Notes: generated by a model from the letters alone, not told the origin. A stretch of 64,000 bases of DNA from Streptomyces sp. SUK 48 (GCF_009650765.1 NZ_CP045740.1:1-64000); one strand, 5' to 3'. Positions 35,138 to 43,294 are shown, counted from the stretch's first letter. A program made the numbers and translations.

Positions 35138-36130
35138 TCAGATCGAAGAGATCAGCTCGGCCACGGCGGGTTCGGCCGCGCGGCTGGTCACCAGGGAGGT
35201 GGTGTCGCCGAGCTTGCGGTAGGCGTGGGTGGCCAGACAGGCGCGGGCCACGTCCGCGTAGTCGGTGACGGCCGGCGTCGCGGCTATCTTGTCGACCGCG
35301 GCGGTGTCCTTGGCCAAGGCCGCCTGACGGAGTTGGGATTCGAGCTCGACGAGTTCCCGCGCCGCCTCGCGGGCGCCCTCCGGGGTGGTGGGGAAGGCGG
35401 GCAGGGAGGCGGGGACCGCCGGGTCGTCCGTGATCTTCCGGGCGAGCGCCGTCTCGTTCTCGTAGAAGTGGAACGTGCCGGCCTGGTGGATGTACCGGCC
35501 GGCGGGTACGCCGAGCAGACCGGCGGCGTACTGCTGCATGCCCATGAACAGGAAGGCGTCGTACGGCAGGACGGTCAGCGCCTGCTGGGCACGCATCACG
35601 GTGAGCCAGACGAGAGCCCCGTCCCGCAGGAAGAGGTGCACGCCCACGGCGCAGGGGTATTCCCGCGACTGACGGAAGTTGTCCTGCGGCTCCAGGACCA
35701 GGGCGAAGGCGCGGCGGTGGGCGGGGTCGCGCTCGATGCGGCCGACGACCTCCTCCAGCTGGTTGCCGTTGGCCGTGATGAGCCGGTGGCCGAAGGCGCC
35801 GCTGAGGGTGTGCTGGTCGTCCGAATACTCGTGGGCGCCCCGGCGGTAGTACGCGGGGGTCTCCACGTCGTTGCGCCCGTCGAGCGACCAGGCGAGGAGA
35901 CCGAAGCAGTAGGAGAGGTTCACCGGCAGGTGCGGGGTGACGGCGAGACAGGACGTCGGGTCCTCGACCGTGCTGCGGTGGGCGATGACTTCGCGGTAGG
36001 GACGGTCGTTGCGGCCGAAGTCGGATGCCTTGGAGAGCGGGTCGCGGACCGAGGCGATGTCGCTTCCCTCGTCGAGGACCGCCTGGAGGCCGGACGTATA
36101 GGCATCGGCAAAAGAACGGAAAACATCCAT
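35138..36130 (-). CDS. thymidylate-synthase-family enzyme, predicted (d)CMP hydroxymethylase type
   Basis: 330 residues, thymidylate synthase fold with a C-terminal extension of about 80 residues. Catalytic Cys in REYPCAVGVHLFLRDG (about residue 160); the QRSxD segment reads VMRAQQAL, keeping Arg but not Gln, Ser or Asp; PYDAFLFM (about residue 190) has Asp where dUMP enzymes have Asn in PFNxA; AGTFHFYENE retains His and Tyr of GDxHxY. The Asn-to-Asp change is what distinguishes dCMP hydroxymethylases and MilA-type CMP hydroxymethylase. It would add a one-carbon unit to C5 of a cytosine nucleotide from methylene-THF. ATG 36130 follows AAGGAA. First gene of the long - strand operon of cluster B. 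Confidence 0.8.
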   Translation of the reverse strand: MDVFRSFADAYTSGLQAVLDEGSDIASVRDPLSKASDFGRNDRPYREVIAHRSTVEDPTSCLAVTPHLPVNLSYCFGLLAWSLDGRNDVETPAYYRRGAHEYSDDQHTLSGAFGHRLITANGNQLEEVVGRIERDPAHRRAFALVLEPQDNFRQSREYPCAVGVHLFLRDGALVWLTVMRAQQALTVLPYDAFLFMGMQQYAAGLLGVPAGRYIHQAGTFHFYENETALARKITDDPAVPASLPAFPTTPEGAREAARELVELESQLRQAALAKDTAAVDKIAATPAVTDYADVARACLATHAYRKLGDTTSLVTSRAAEPAVAELISSI

Positions 36131-36232
36131 GCCACGTTCCTTAATTCTGAGAGCTGTCCGAGAGATGGCGAAGAGTTCACCTCACGTCAACCCGGACAAA
36201 CCATCGTGACCGGTTGGCCAGCTACCCGAGCG

Positions 36233-36262
36233 ATCCCACACCAGGCACCCGATCATTGTCAA
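36233..36262 (-). promoter_or_regulatory. putative promoter of the cluster B operon
   Basis: On the - strand TTGACA (36257-36262) and TGGGAT (36233-36238) are 18 bp apart, about 105 bp before the thymidylate-synthase-like ATG. The -10 match is weak. The stretch at 36250-36260 is identical to one at 60191-60201. Confidence 0.35.
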
Positions 36263-36338
36263 CCAACCCCCTGGAGAGGGCAGTTACAGCCCCCGGTCGG
36301 CTCCCCGGTTGCCCAGGAATCGGTAAAGTCACCGAGCG

Positions 36339-36369
36339 TTGACACGCATTGGAGAGGCCCTGCTAGTGT
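36339..36369 (+). promoter_or_regulatory. promoter of the ECF transporter operon
   Basis: TTGACA (36339-36344) and TAGTGT (36364-36369) with a 19-bp spacer resemble a vegetative (HrdB-type) Streptomyces promoter, 54 bp before the S-component ATG. The leader to the ATG has no riboswitch that I can recognise. Confidence 0.55.
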
Positions 36370-36422
36370 GCGCGCTTGAATTTCCGGTAATTACCTGGCT
36401 GCCGGTGGAATGAGGTCAAACA

Positions 36423-37232
36423 ATGGCTGGTTTCAATCGCTCCGCCCCGCCATGGCTGAACGAACGATGGCGCATCGGCTGGGGCACCGGCGTGGTGCTC
36501 GTGACCTACGCGGGGCTCATCGCCGTCCACCCCACCTCGAAGCACGGCGTGGGTGGCCCGATCGCGCTGCTGGCGCTGGTGGGTTACACGCTCGGCGCCC
36601 TGCTGATCGTCTCCGGCGCGGTGGCCCGGCTGCCTCCCACCACCGTGGCTCTGTTACCCGTGGCCATCACGGTGAACATCGTGATGGGCAAGATCGTCTA
36701 TTTCAGCGGCCTTCCCCTGCAACTGGACTCCATCGGCACCGTGCTGGTGGGAGTGGTCGCGGGGCCTGCCGCCGGGGCCGCCACCGGGGCGCTGGCCAGT
36801 GTCATCGTGGGCATGACGATCACTCCCGGCGCCCTGCCGTACGCCGTGACGGCGGCCATGATCGGCTTCACCGCGGGCGTGCTGGCCCGCGCCGGGATGT
36901 TCCGGCGGCTGCCCACCGCGGTGCTCGCCGGTGGCTTGATCGGAGTGGTGGCGGGCGTCATCTCGGCCCCCATCACCGCCTTCGTCTTCGGCAACGCCAG
37001 CGGATCGGTGGGCCAGTCCGCGCTCATCGCGACCTTCCAGGCGTTCGGAAACGGCATGCTCAAGGCGGCCACCCTGCAAGGGCTGGTGGCCGATCCGCTC
37101 GACAAGGCGCTGACGGTGGTGCTCGCGATGGCCATTCTCAAGGGCCTGCCACCGGGATTCCTGTACCGCTTCCCGTTCGTCCGGGAGCGGCATGTCCTTG
37201 CGCCGCGTGCCGAGTTGGTGAGGGCGGCGTGA
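36423..37232 (+). CDS. ECF transporter S component
   Basis: 269 residues, about six to seven membrane helices: WGTGVVLVTYAGLIAVHP, VALLPVAITVNIVMGKIVYFSG, then LDSIGTVLVGVVAGPAAGAATG, the signature of S components where the N-terminal helices contact EcfT and the 'G..ag...G' loop lies near substrate. It sets the substrate, probably a vitamin or precursor. The family (ThiT, HmpT, RibU and uncharacterised members) does not reveal which. ATG 36423; its stop overlaps the EcfT GTG. Location divergent from the pyrimidine-type cluster B suggests a pyrimidine or cofactor-like substrate. Confidence 0.8.
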   Translation: MAGFNRSAPPWLNERWRIGWGTGVVLVTYAGLIAVHPTSKHGVGGPIALLALVGYTLGALLIVSGAVARLPPTTVALLPVAITVNIVMGKIVYFSGLPLQLDSIGTVLVGVVAGPAAGAATGALASVIVGMTITPGALPYAVTAAMIGFTAGVLARAGMFRRLPTAVLAGGLIGVVAGVISAPITAFVFGNASGSVGQSALIATFQAFGNGMLKAATLQGLVADPLDKALTVVLAMAILKGLPPGFLYRFPFVRERHVLAPRAELVRAA

Positions 37233-38014
37233 ACGCCGTGCGGGACGCCGCCCGCGCGGACGGCGTTTCCGGGATTCACCGGCTCAATCCCCTGACGAAA
37301 CTCGCCTTCGCCGTCACCGTGACCGTCTGCGCTTTCGCCGTGGTGGATTACCGGTGGCCCTTGCTGCTCTTCGCCGCCCTCCTCCTTCCGGTCGCGATCG
37401 GCGCGCGAGTATTACGCCGATTCCTCCTCCTGCTCGCCACGTTCTGGGTTCCGGTGGCCGTGGTCCTGTTCGTGATCCAGGGATTCTTTCTTCCCGGCGC
37501 CCACGAGGTCATCGCCCGGCTCGGCCCGCTGGAGCTGAAGAGCGAGGGCGTCTCCTTCGCCCTGCAGACGGCGCTGCACATCCTGGTGCTGATGAGCGGG
37601 TTCTTCCTTCTGCTCCTCACCACCCACGCCGGCGCGTTCATGAGCGCCCTGAGCGAACGCAACGTGTCGCCGAGCCTCATCTACATCGTGTCGGCGGCGC
37701 TTCAGATCGTGCCGGCGCTCAACCGCCGCGCCACGCGCATCCTCCATGCCCAGCAGGCACGCGGCCAGGTGATCCACGGGCTGCGCGGCCGGGCGCGGGC
37801 GCTGGTACCGCTGATGGGCCCGCTGATTCTCGGCGCCTTCACCGACGTGGGTGAACGGGCCGCCGCCATGGAGACCCGGGGCTTTGGCGCCACCCGCCGT
37901 CCCACGAGCCTCACGGAGGTCCCCGACAGCGGGGTACAGCGCTGCCTCCGCGCCGCGATGCTGCTCTGCGCCGCGCTCGCGGTCACCGTGAACGTCTGGG
38001 GAGTACTGCGTTGA
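37229..38014 (+). CDS. ECF transporter T component (EcfT)
   Basis: 261 residues with LNPLTKLAFAVTVTVCAFA at the start, five to six helices, and the two cytoplasmic coupling motifs AQQARG and METRGFG (EcfT Ala-Arg-Gly signatures that contact the ATPases). GTG 37229 overlaps the S-component TGA; the stop overlaps the TTG of the first ATPase. Energises the S component. Confidence 0.9.
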   Translation: MNAVRDAARADGVSGIHRLNPLTKLAFAVTVTVCAFAVVDYRWPLLLFAALLLPVAIGARVLRRFLLLLATFWVPVAVVLFVIQGFFLPGAHEVIARLGPLELKSEGVSFALQTALHILVLMSGFFLLLLTTHAGAFMSALSERNVSPSLIYIVSAALQIVPALNRRATRILHAQQARGQVIHGLRGRARALVPLMGPLILGAFTDVGERAAAMETRGFGATRRPTSLTEVPDSGVQRCLRAAMLLCAALAVTVNVWGVLR

Positions 38015-38925
38015 TCGAAGTCAAGGGTTTCTCCTTCACCTACCCCACCGGCTCCCGGCCGGCCCTCACCGATGTCGCCTTCGAGGTCGCCCCGCGCGAA
38101 CTGTGCGCGGTGGTGGGCGGCGGCGGCGCGGGCAAGAGCACCCTGGCCGGAGTGGTGAGCGGCACCGTTCCCCATCTCACCGGCGGTACGGCGGAGGGAG
38201 TGGTCCGGGTCAACGGCCGGGATCTGGCCGAAACACCGCTGTCCGGACTGGTCGGCGAGGTCGGGCTGGTCATGCAGAATCCGTTCAACCAGATATCCGG
38301 CGCCCGCTTCTCCGTACGCGAGGAGATCGCCTTCGGCCTGGAGAATCTCGGCGTCCCGCGGGACGAGATGGCGGCCCGGATCGACCCCGTACTGGAGGAC
38401 CTCGGACTCACCGGGGTGCGCGACCGGTCGCCGTACGAACTGTCGGGCGGCCAGCAGCAATTGCTGGCCATCGGGTCGATCCTGGTCATGCGGCCGACCG
38501 TCATGGTGCTCGACGAACCGACCTCGCAGCTCGACGCGGCCGGGAACGCGCTGGTCTTCGACGCGCTCGGCACCCTCAAGGAGCAGGGCGTGACCGTGCT
38601 GCTGATCGAACACCGCATGGAACGCCTGGCCCGCGCCGCCGACCGCGTCCTGGTCCTCGACCGGGGAGCGATCGTGGCGCAGGGCCCGCCCGGTGAGGTA
38701 CTGGCGGACGAACGGCTGGAGGAATGGGGGGTCTCACCCCTGCGCTACACGGTGGCCGCGCGCCGGGCCGCGGCCCGGCGGCTCTGGCCGGACCGCGAGC
38801 CGCTTCCGGTGACCCTCGACGCCGCCGCCGAGGGATTCGGCGAGACGGCGGGCCGCCTCTACCGAGGAGACCGAGGAGACCGAGGAGACCGAGGAGACCG
38901 AGGAGACCGAGGAGACCGGCGATGA
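38011..38925 (+). CDS. ECF transporter ATPase 1
   Basis: 304 residues. Walker A GGGGAGKST, Q-loop QNPFNQI, signature LSGGQQQLLAIG, Walker B VMVLDEPTSQLD, switch His in LLIEHRME. Start TTG 38011 overlaps the EcfT stop. The C-terminus ends in a repeat of Gly-Asp-Arg (six copies) from a 9-bp tandem repeat, absent from usual EcfA proteins. The TGA overlaps the ATG of ATPase 2. Confidence 0.9.
   Translation: MIEVKGFSFTYPTGSRPALTDVAFEVAPRELCAVVGGGGAGKSTLAGVVSGTVPHLTGGTAEGVVRVNGRDLAETPLSGLVGEVGLVMQNPFNQISGARFSVREEIAFGLENLGVPRDEMAARIDPVLEDLGLTGVRDRSPYELSGGQQQLLAIGSILVMRPTVMVLDEPTSQLDAAGNALVFDALGTLKEQGVTVLLIEHRMERLARAADRVLVLDRGAIVAQGPPGEVLADERLEEWGVSPLRYTVAARRAAARRLWPDREPLPVTLDAAAEGFGETAGRLYRGDRGDRGDRGDRGDRGDRR
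38864..38917 (+). repeat. 9-bp tandem repeat encoding a (GDR)n tail and containing Shine-Dalgarno cores
   Basis: Six perfect copies of gaggagacc. In frame they add Gly-Asp-Arg units to ATPase 1. Each copy contains GAGGAG; the last one (38909-38914) sits 7 nt before the ATG of ATPase 2 and serves as its ribosome-binding site. Confidence 0.95.
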
Positions 38926-39752
38926 TCATACGGATCGATTCCCTGACGTTCCGCTACCCCAACGGCACCACGGCCCTGGACGGGGTGTCCTTCGGTGTCG
39001 GGGCCGGTGAACGGGTGGCGATCGTCGGCGCCAACGGCGCGGGCAAGAGCACCCTCGCACGGCACCTCGTCGGCATAGAGCGTCCGGCTTCCGGAACCAT
39101 CGAGATCGACGGCCGGCCGACCGACGGGCTCGGCATCGCCGAACTCGCCCGCACCGTGGGATTCGTCTTCCAGAACCCGGACGACCAATTGCACGCGGCG
39201 AGCGTCGTCAAGGAGGTGGGGTTCGGGCCGCGCAACCTCCGCTTCCCGGCCGCGCGCCGCGCGGAGCTGGTCGAGTCGGCCCTGCGGCGGACGGGCCTCA
39301 CGGCGGCCCGCGACACCCACCCCCATCACTTGTCGCTCGGCGAACGCAAGCGGGTCGCCCTCGCCTCGGTCCTGGCCATGGACACCCCGGTCGTCGTCCT
39401 CGACGAGCCGACGACCGGTCAGGACCACGCCTCGATCGTCCTGCTGGGGAACCTGGTCGACAGCCTGGCCGCCGACGGCCGGACCGTCCTCGCCATCACC
39501 CATGACATGGACTTCTGCGTGGAGCACTTCGACCGCGTGATCGTCCTGGCGAACGGCCGGGTCGCCTGGGACGGCCCGGTCGTCGACTGGCCGGCGCATG
39601 TCGCCGACACGGCGGACGAGAGCCTGGAACTGCCCCAGATGACACGGCTCGGCCGCCGACTGGGCTGGGCGGGACCGGTGACGACCGTGGCGGGCTTCCT
39701 GGAGCGCCTGCCCGCCGAGGCCGGCCCCGCGCCGGTTCCGCCGGGCGGGTGA
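38922..39752 (+). CDS. ECF transporter ATPase 2
   Basis: 276 residues. Walker A GANGAGKST, Q-loop QNPDDQL, Walker B VVVLDEPTTGQD, switch His AITHDMDF. The ABC signature is LSLGERKRVALA, so the canonical Gly of LSGGQ is Leu, with Glu for Gln, a variant often seen in one EcfA of a pair. ATG 38922 overlaps the stop of ATPase 1. Last gene of the operon. Confidence 0.9.
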   Translation: MIIRIDSLTFRYPNGTTALDGVSFGVGAGERVAIVGANGAGKSTLARHLVGIERPASGTIEIDGRPTDGLGIAELARTVGFVFQNPDDQLHAASVVKEVGFGPRNLRFPAARRAELVESALRRTGLTAARDTHPHHLSLGERKRVALASVLAMDTPVVVLDEPTTGQDHASIVLLGNLVDSLAADGRTVLAITHDMDFCVEHFDRVIVLANGRVAWDGPVVDWPAHVADTADESLELPQMTRLGRRLGWAGPVTTVAGFLERLPAEAGPAPVPPGG

Positions 39753-39839
39753 CCACCGTCCGCGCGGCGACGCGGGCGCACCCGGGCGGTCGCCCGCTTC
39801 CGTTCCGTACGCTCAGAACCGTGTCCCCCCGCCGTGGCC

Positions 39840-40397
39840 GGTGAGGTCTGCGGCCGGTCTCGGCGTTCAGCGCGATTACCGTACCGGCGCGCGTGCCGAG
39901 GTGGACGACCCCGTCGGCGTAGACGGGGCGGGTGCCGCGGCGGTCGAGACGCCGCCGCCACCGGACCTTGCCGTCGCTGAGGCCGATCCTGAACAGGCCG
40001 CGCCCGTACTTGGTCCCGACGATCCAGCGTTGGAGACCACCACCGAGGCGAGGAACCGGTGTTCGCCGGTACGGGCGGCGACATCGTGGGCCAGCGCGGC
40101 GAGCATGGCGGTCTCCGGGCTGACCCGATGCCGCCGGGCGACGCGGTCGAGATCGTCGTACGCCGCCACCGAGCGGTACTGGAGGCGGTGGCGCCCCTCG
40201 CCGTCGTCCCTCCCGCCGAACGGGGCCGGCGCGCAGGCCGGGTTGTCCGCGAGACGCGTGAGCCACTCACGCTCCGCCGCGCGGGCGCGTTCCGGGTCCT
40301 GGTCGCCGGCCGCGTCGAGGGGGTGATCGGCAAAGGACCCCTACGGGAGCATCTGGAACAGCGGGCCATCGAACTCGGGCTCCGGGGCCGAGTCCAT
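39840..40397 (-). pseudogene. PQQ-type beta-propeller repeat protein remnant
   Basis: Reverse-strand pieces in three frames: MDSAPEPEFDGPLFQML near the start, AYDDLDRVARRHRVSPETAMLAALAHDVAART in the middle, then WIVGTKYGRGLFRIGLSDGKVRW and VYADGVVHLGTRAGTVIALNAETG, the last two being PQQ-propeller blades. At least two frameshifts and a missing C-terminal two thirds mark it as decayed. The rest of 39753-40754 has no other gene that I can support. Confidence 0.55.
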
Positions 40398-40754
40398 TTC
40401 GATCCGTTCCTGCCCCGCACCGAACTGTGGCGCGCGGCTCTGCCCGTACGCCCGCGCGATGCCTGGTGAACATATTCCTCCCCTGCGGTCTTTCGCGGGC
40501 TTCTCCCGGACATCGCGCAGCTTCCGTCCACCAGCACCGCCATCACCGGCGCCGCCAATACCACCACTCCGTGGCGGAATGCCCGGCTCGAGTCTCGGGT
40601 AACGCCGACCCGACCAGATCGAACAGCCAGGGTTACTCACAGGCGTGTCCGAGCCGCTGGGGCGTCGGCCGCGCAGTGAAAGACGCGGTACCAACGTCGG
40701 AGAGGTCGTCGCTTCCATGACACCCCATCACATCGTTCGGCGTAACATCCTGAC

Positions 40755-41645
40755 ATGCGCATATTGATCACAGGGGCCACCGGTTACATCGGGTATGCCA
40801 CTGCAACTGCTCTGGCCGCCGAGGGGCACCAGGTCGCTGCCCTGACTCGAGACCCGGATTCGCGCAGGGCGAAGATGCTGGCGAATTCGGATGTCCGGCC
40901 GATACGAGGTGCTCTTGCCGATCGCGCGACGTTGAACGAGATCCTTGGCGACGCGGAGGCGGTAGTTCACACGGCGTACGACCCGGACGACCACATGGGC
41001 GGCGACCGCGCCCTGTTCGGTGCTCTCGCCGACGCAGGAGGCCGACGGCACCTGGTGTATACCAGCGGCTGCTCGATCTACGGGGAGCACACAAACGCGA
41101 CGTTGACGTCACAAACTCCCGTCGACGCCGGTAACGTCCGCGCGCGGCTGGAAGCCGAACTACAAGACACAGGACTGCCGTACACCGTTCTGCGGCCAGG
41201 GATGGTGCATGGCGGCGACGCACGCAGTTCGATTGTCGGAGATTGGTTCCGGGAAGCCCGGTCCACCGGGCCAGTGCATCGGGGACGGCTCGACAAGGTG
41301 TGGTCCTGGATACACGTCGATGACCTCGCCCAGGCATTCGTGGCAGTCCTGCGCTCGCCAGGTGCACACGAAGGGCGCACCTGTCTGCTGGCGGACTCCC
41401 AGCCCACGGCCGTGTACTCGGTCGTGGAAGCCGCCGCTCGTGTCGCCGGGAGCACCGACGCCGTCGCCTGCCGTTCGATCAAGGACGAGAAGCCCCTGTA
41501 CAGGGTGTTCGACCGGTCCGAGATCATCGACACCTCCGCTGCCACGGTTCCTCTGGACTGGAAGCCGCAGAAGAGCGATGTCATCGCATCGCTCTCCGCC
41601 TCGTACGCGGCGTGGTCGGCCGCCCAGGACCCCAGCGGCGAGTGA
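40755..41645 (+). CDS. NAD(P)-dependent epimerase/reductase (extended SDR)
   Basis: 296 residues. Rossmann motif ITGATGYIGYATATALAAEG, YTSGCSIYGEHTN with the active-site Ser/Tyr region, LRPGMVHGGDA, and SWIHVDDLAQAFVAVL. It is an extended SDR/atypical NmrA-like enzyme of unknown substrate. Somewhat lower GC than its neighbours in the first 200 bp. No clear ribosome-binding site before ATG 40755. Stands alone between a pseudogene and IS5. Confidence 0.8.
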   Translation: MRILITGATGYIGYATATALAAEGHQVAALTRDPDSRRAKMLANSDVRPIRGALADRATLNEILGDAEAVVHTAYDPDDHMGGDRALFGALADAGGRRHLVYTSGCSIYGEHTNATLTSQTPVDAGNVRARLEAELQDTGLPYTVLRPGMVHGGDARSSIVGDWFREARSTGPVHRGRLDKVWSWIHVDDLAQAFVAVLRSPGAHEGRTCLLADSQPTAVYSVVEAAARVAGSTDAVACRSIKDEKPLYRVFDRSEIIDTSAATVPLDWKPQKSDVIASLSASYAAWSAAQDPSGE

Positions 41646-41818
41646 GTATCGAGTCGGTGCGCGTCCGGGTGGGTGTCGGGCTGGGAGAACGTCCCACCCC
41701 GTCAGGGCTTCCCGCTGACCATGATGATCGGAAGGACCCCGGCCTGCTGAACTTCGACGCCTTCGTTTTCACCACCAGAGGTCTGGAGGCTTTCGGACTC
41801 GTCCTCATCGAGGCCTAG
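41642..41818 (+). CDS. short fragment, possibly interrupted gene
   Basis: A 58-residue frame (VSIESVRVRVGVGLGERP...) begins at a GTG overlapping the epimerase stop and ends in TAG directly at the left end of the IS5 element. I do not recognise it. It may be the stub of a gene cut by the insertion. Confidence 0.25.
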   Translation: MSIESVRVRVGVGLGERPTPSGLPADHDDRKDPGLLNFDAFVFTTRGLEAFGLVLIEA

Positions 41819-41834
41819 GTTCTGTCGTCAAATG

Positions 41835-42332
41835 TCACGCCCACATCAGGAGTGATGCGAGGGTGACGGCCGCTTGATAGGACTGGGCGGTCTTGTCGTA
41901 GCGGGTGGCGATGCCTCGCCACTGCTTGAGGCGGTTGAAGCAGCGTTCCACGACGTTGCGGTGCTTGTAGGTCTCGCGGTCGAAGGTCGGCGGGCGGCCT
42001 CCGCGGCTGCCGCGCCGGGCCCGGTTGCCGACCTGGTCGGCCCGCTCGGGGATCGTGTGCGGGATGCCGTGGCGGCGGAGCCAGCTGCGGATGGCTCTTG
42101 AGCTGTAGCCCTTGTCGCCCAGGACGTGATCAGGCCGGACGCGGGGTCGCCCCGGTCCCGGGCGGGGCACCCGGATCGCTTCCATCACGGTGATGAACCG
42201 GGTGCAGTCGTTGGTGTTGCCGCCCGTGAGGACGAAGGCGAGCGGGCGGCCTCTGCCGTCGCAGGCCAGGTGGATCTTGCTGGTCAGGCCGCCTCTGGAC
42301 CGGCCGAGGGCTGGGTCGCGGAGCCCCCTTTT
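41835..42332 (-). CDS. IS5-family transposase, 3' frame (OrfB, catalytic)
   Basis: DDE domain: GRSRGGLTSKIHLACDGRGRP, VLGDKGYSS (second Asp), then RERADQ-like RIPERADQVGNRARRGSRGG, and RNVVERCFNRLKQWRGIATRYDK with the catalytic Glu. It has no start of its own and depends on the -1 frameshift from OrfA. Confidence 0.9.
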   Translation of the reverse strand, partial: KRGLRDPALGRSRGGLTSKIHLACDGRGRPLAFVLTGGNTNDCTRFITVMEAIRVPRPGPGRPRVRPDHVLGDKGYSSRAIRSWLRRHGIPHTIPERADQVGNRARRGSRGGRPPTFDRETYKHRNVVERCFNRLKQWRGIATRYDKTAQSYQAAVTLASLLMWA

Positions 42333-42670
42333 CGGGCTCCGGCCGCATGCTGATGAGCGCGGACGACCGTGGAATCGACCGACACCAGCCACTCGACGTC
42401 TCCCGCCGCGTCCGCCTTCGCCTGTGCGGCCTGCAGCATCCGGTCGAACGTCCCGTCCGCCGCCCACCTGCGAAACCGTGTGTGCAGCGTGGCCCACGGA
42501 CCATAGCGCTCGGGCACATCCCGCCAGGCGACACCGGTGCGGAACTTCCACACGATCCCGTTCAGGACCCTGCGGTCGTCCAGCCGCTTCCGCCCCCGCA
42601 ACGACTCGGGCAGCAACGGCCGGACGAACTCCCACTCGGCATCAGACAGTTCATGGCGACGTATCACCAC
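42284..42670 (-). CDS. IS5-family transposase, 5' frame (OrfA)
   Basis: 128 residues. HELSDAEWEFVRPLLPE, RRVLNGIVWKFRTGVAWRDVPERYGPW and RRWAADGTFDRML are the standard DUF4096 block of IS5 transposases; VSVDSTVVRAHQHAAG has the first catalytic Asp. The frame leaves the protein at the slippery AAAAGGGGG (42324-42332), where a -1 shift continues into the next frame. Confidence 0.9.
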   Translation of the reverse strand: MVIRRHELSDAEWEFVRPLLPESLRGRKRLDDRRVLNGIVWKFRTGVAWRDVPERYGPWATLHTRFRRWAADGTFDRMLQAAQAKADAAGDVEWLVSVDSTVVRAHQHAAGARKGGSATQPSAGPEAA

Positions 42671-42985
42671 ACCATGATCCCTCAGCAGTGATCATTTGAA
42701 GACACTGCCGAGCGGAGGCGCTCGGTGCGGGGCCTGCCCGATCAATCAGGGCCGGCTGGTCGTACGGCCGCCGCCCCCTCCAGTTCGGATAAGCCTCACA
42801 GCCTCAACGCCCGCACCGACTGCCGCTCCACCGCCTCCGCGATCGACGGGTCCACCCAGCTTGGAGGCACGACGGCCTGGTTCATGACCGACGTCCGTCG
42901 GTACCCGGGCGGGGCGGCCTCCCGGATGCGTACACCGGGCTCGGCGGGCGCGGCCTGCGGTGGAGGCGGCTCGGTCCGGCTGGCG

Positions 42986-43294
42986 TCACAGGTGCAGAGC
43001 CTGGTCCAGGGTGGGGTGGCAGTCGATGACCGTGTCCAGGCCGACGATCTGCACCGTGCGCAAGACGGGTGCCGACAGCGCTGCCAGGCGGAGCCAGCCG
43101 CCTGCCTCGGTGAGAGCACGGTGGGCACTGATCAGGATGTTGATGCCGCTGGAGCCCATGAACGAGACCCGGTGGAGGTCCGCCACGACCCGCGGTGGGT
43201 CGGTCGTGCAGGCTCCCAGGGCCTCACGCAGTGTGTCACCGGTGTGGTGGTCCATCTCGCCGCTCACGCTCAGGACGCGCACGCCCCCGGTCAT
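42986..43294 (-). CDS. STAS-domain anti-sigma-factor antagonist
   Basis: 102 residues from ATG 43294. VRVLSVSGEMDHHTGDTLREAL, VVADLHRVSFMGSSGINILI and LRTVQIVGLDTVIDCHPTL match SpoIIAA/RsbV-like STAS proteins, which bind anti-sigma kinases. The phosphorylation motif reads GSSG rather than DSSG; the Ser is kept. The N-terminus is uncertain: no ribosome-binding site precedes ATG 43294 and the frame is open to 43504. Confidence 0.75.
   Translation of the reverse strand: MTGGVRVLSVSGEMDHHTGDTLREALGACTTDPPRVVADLHRVSFMGSSGINILISAHRALTEAGGWLRLAALSAPVLRTVQIVGLDTVIDCHPTLDQALHL

Larger units (their letters stand above)
41819..42709 (-). mobile_element. IS5-family insertion sequence (two-frame transposase)
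   Basis: About 890 bp. Terminal inverted repeats: left gttctgtcgtcaaatgtcac (41819-41838), right end on the - strand ggcagtgtcttcaaatgatc (42709 downwards), imperfect. The transposase is encoded by two overlapping - strand frames joined at an AAAAGGGGG slip site. Target duplication is not clear. The element seems intact. Confidence 0.85.
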
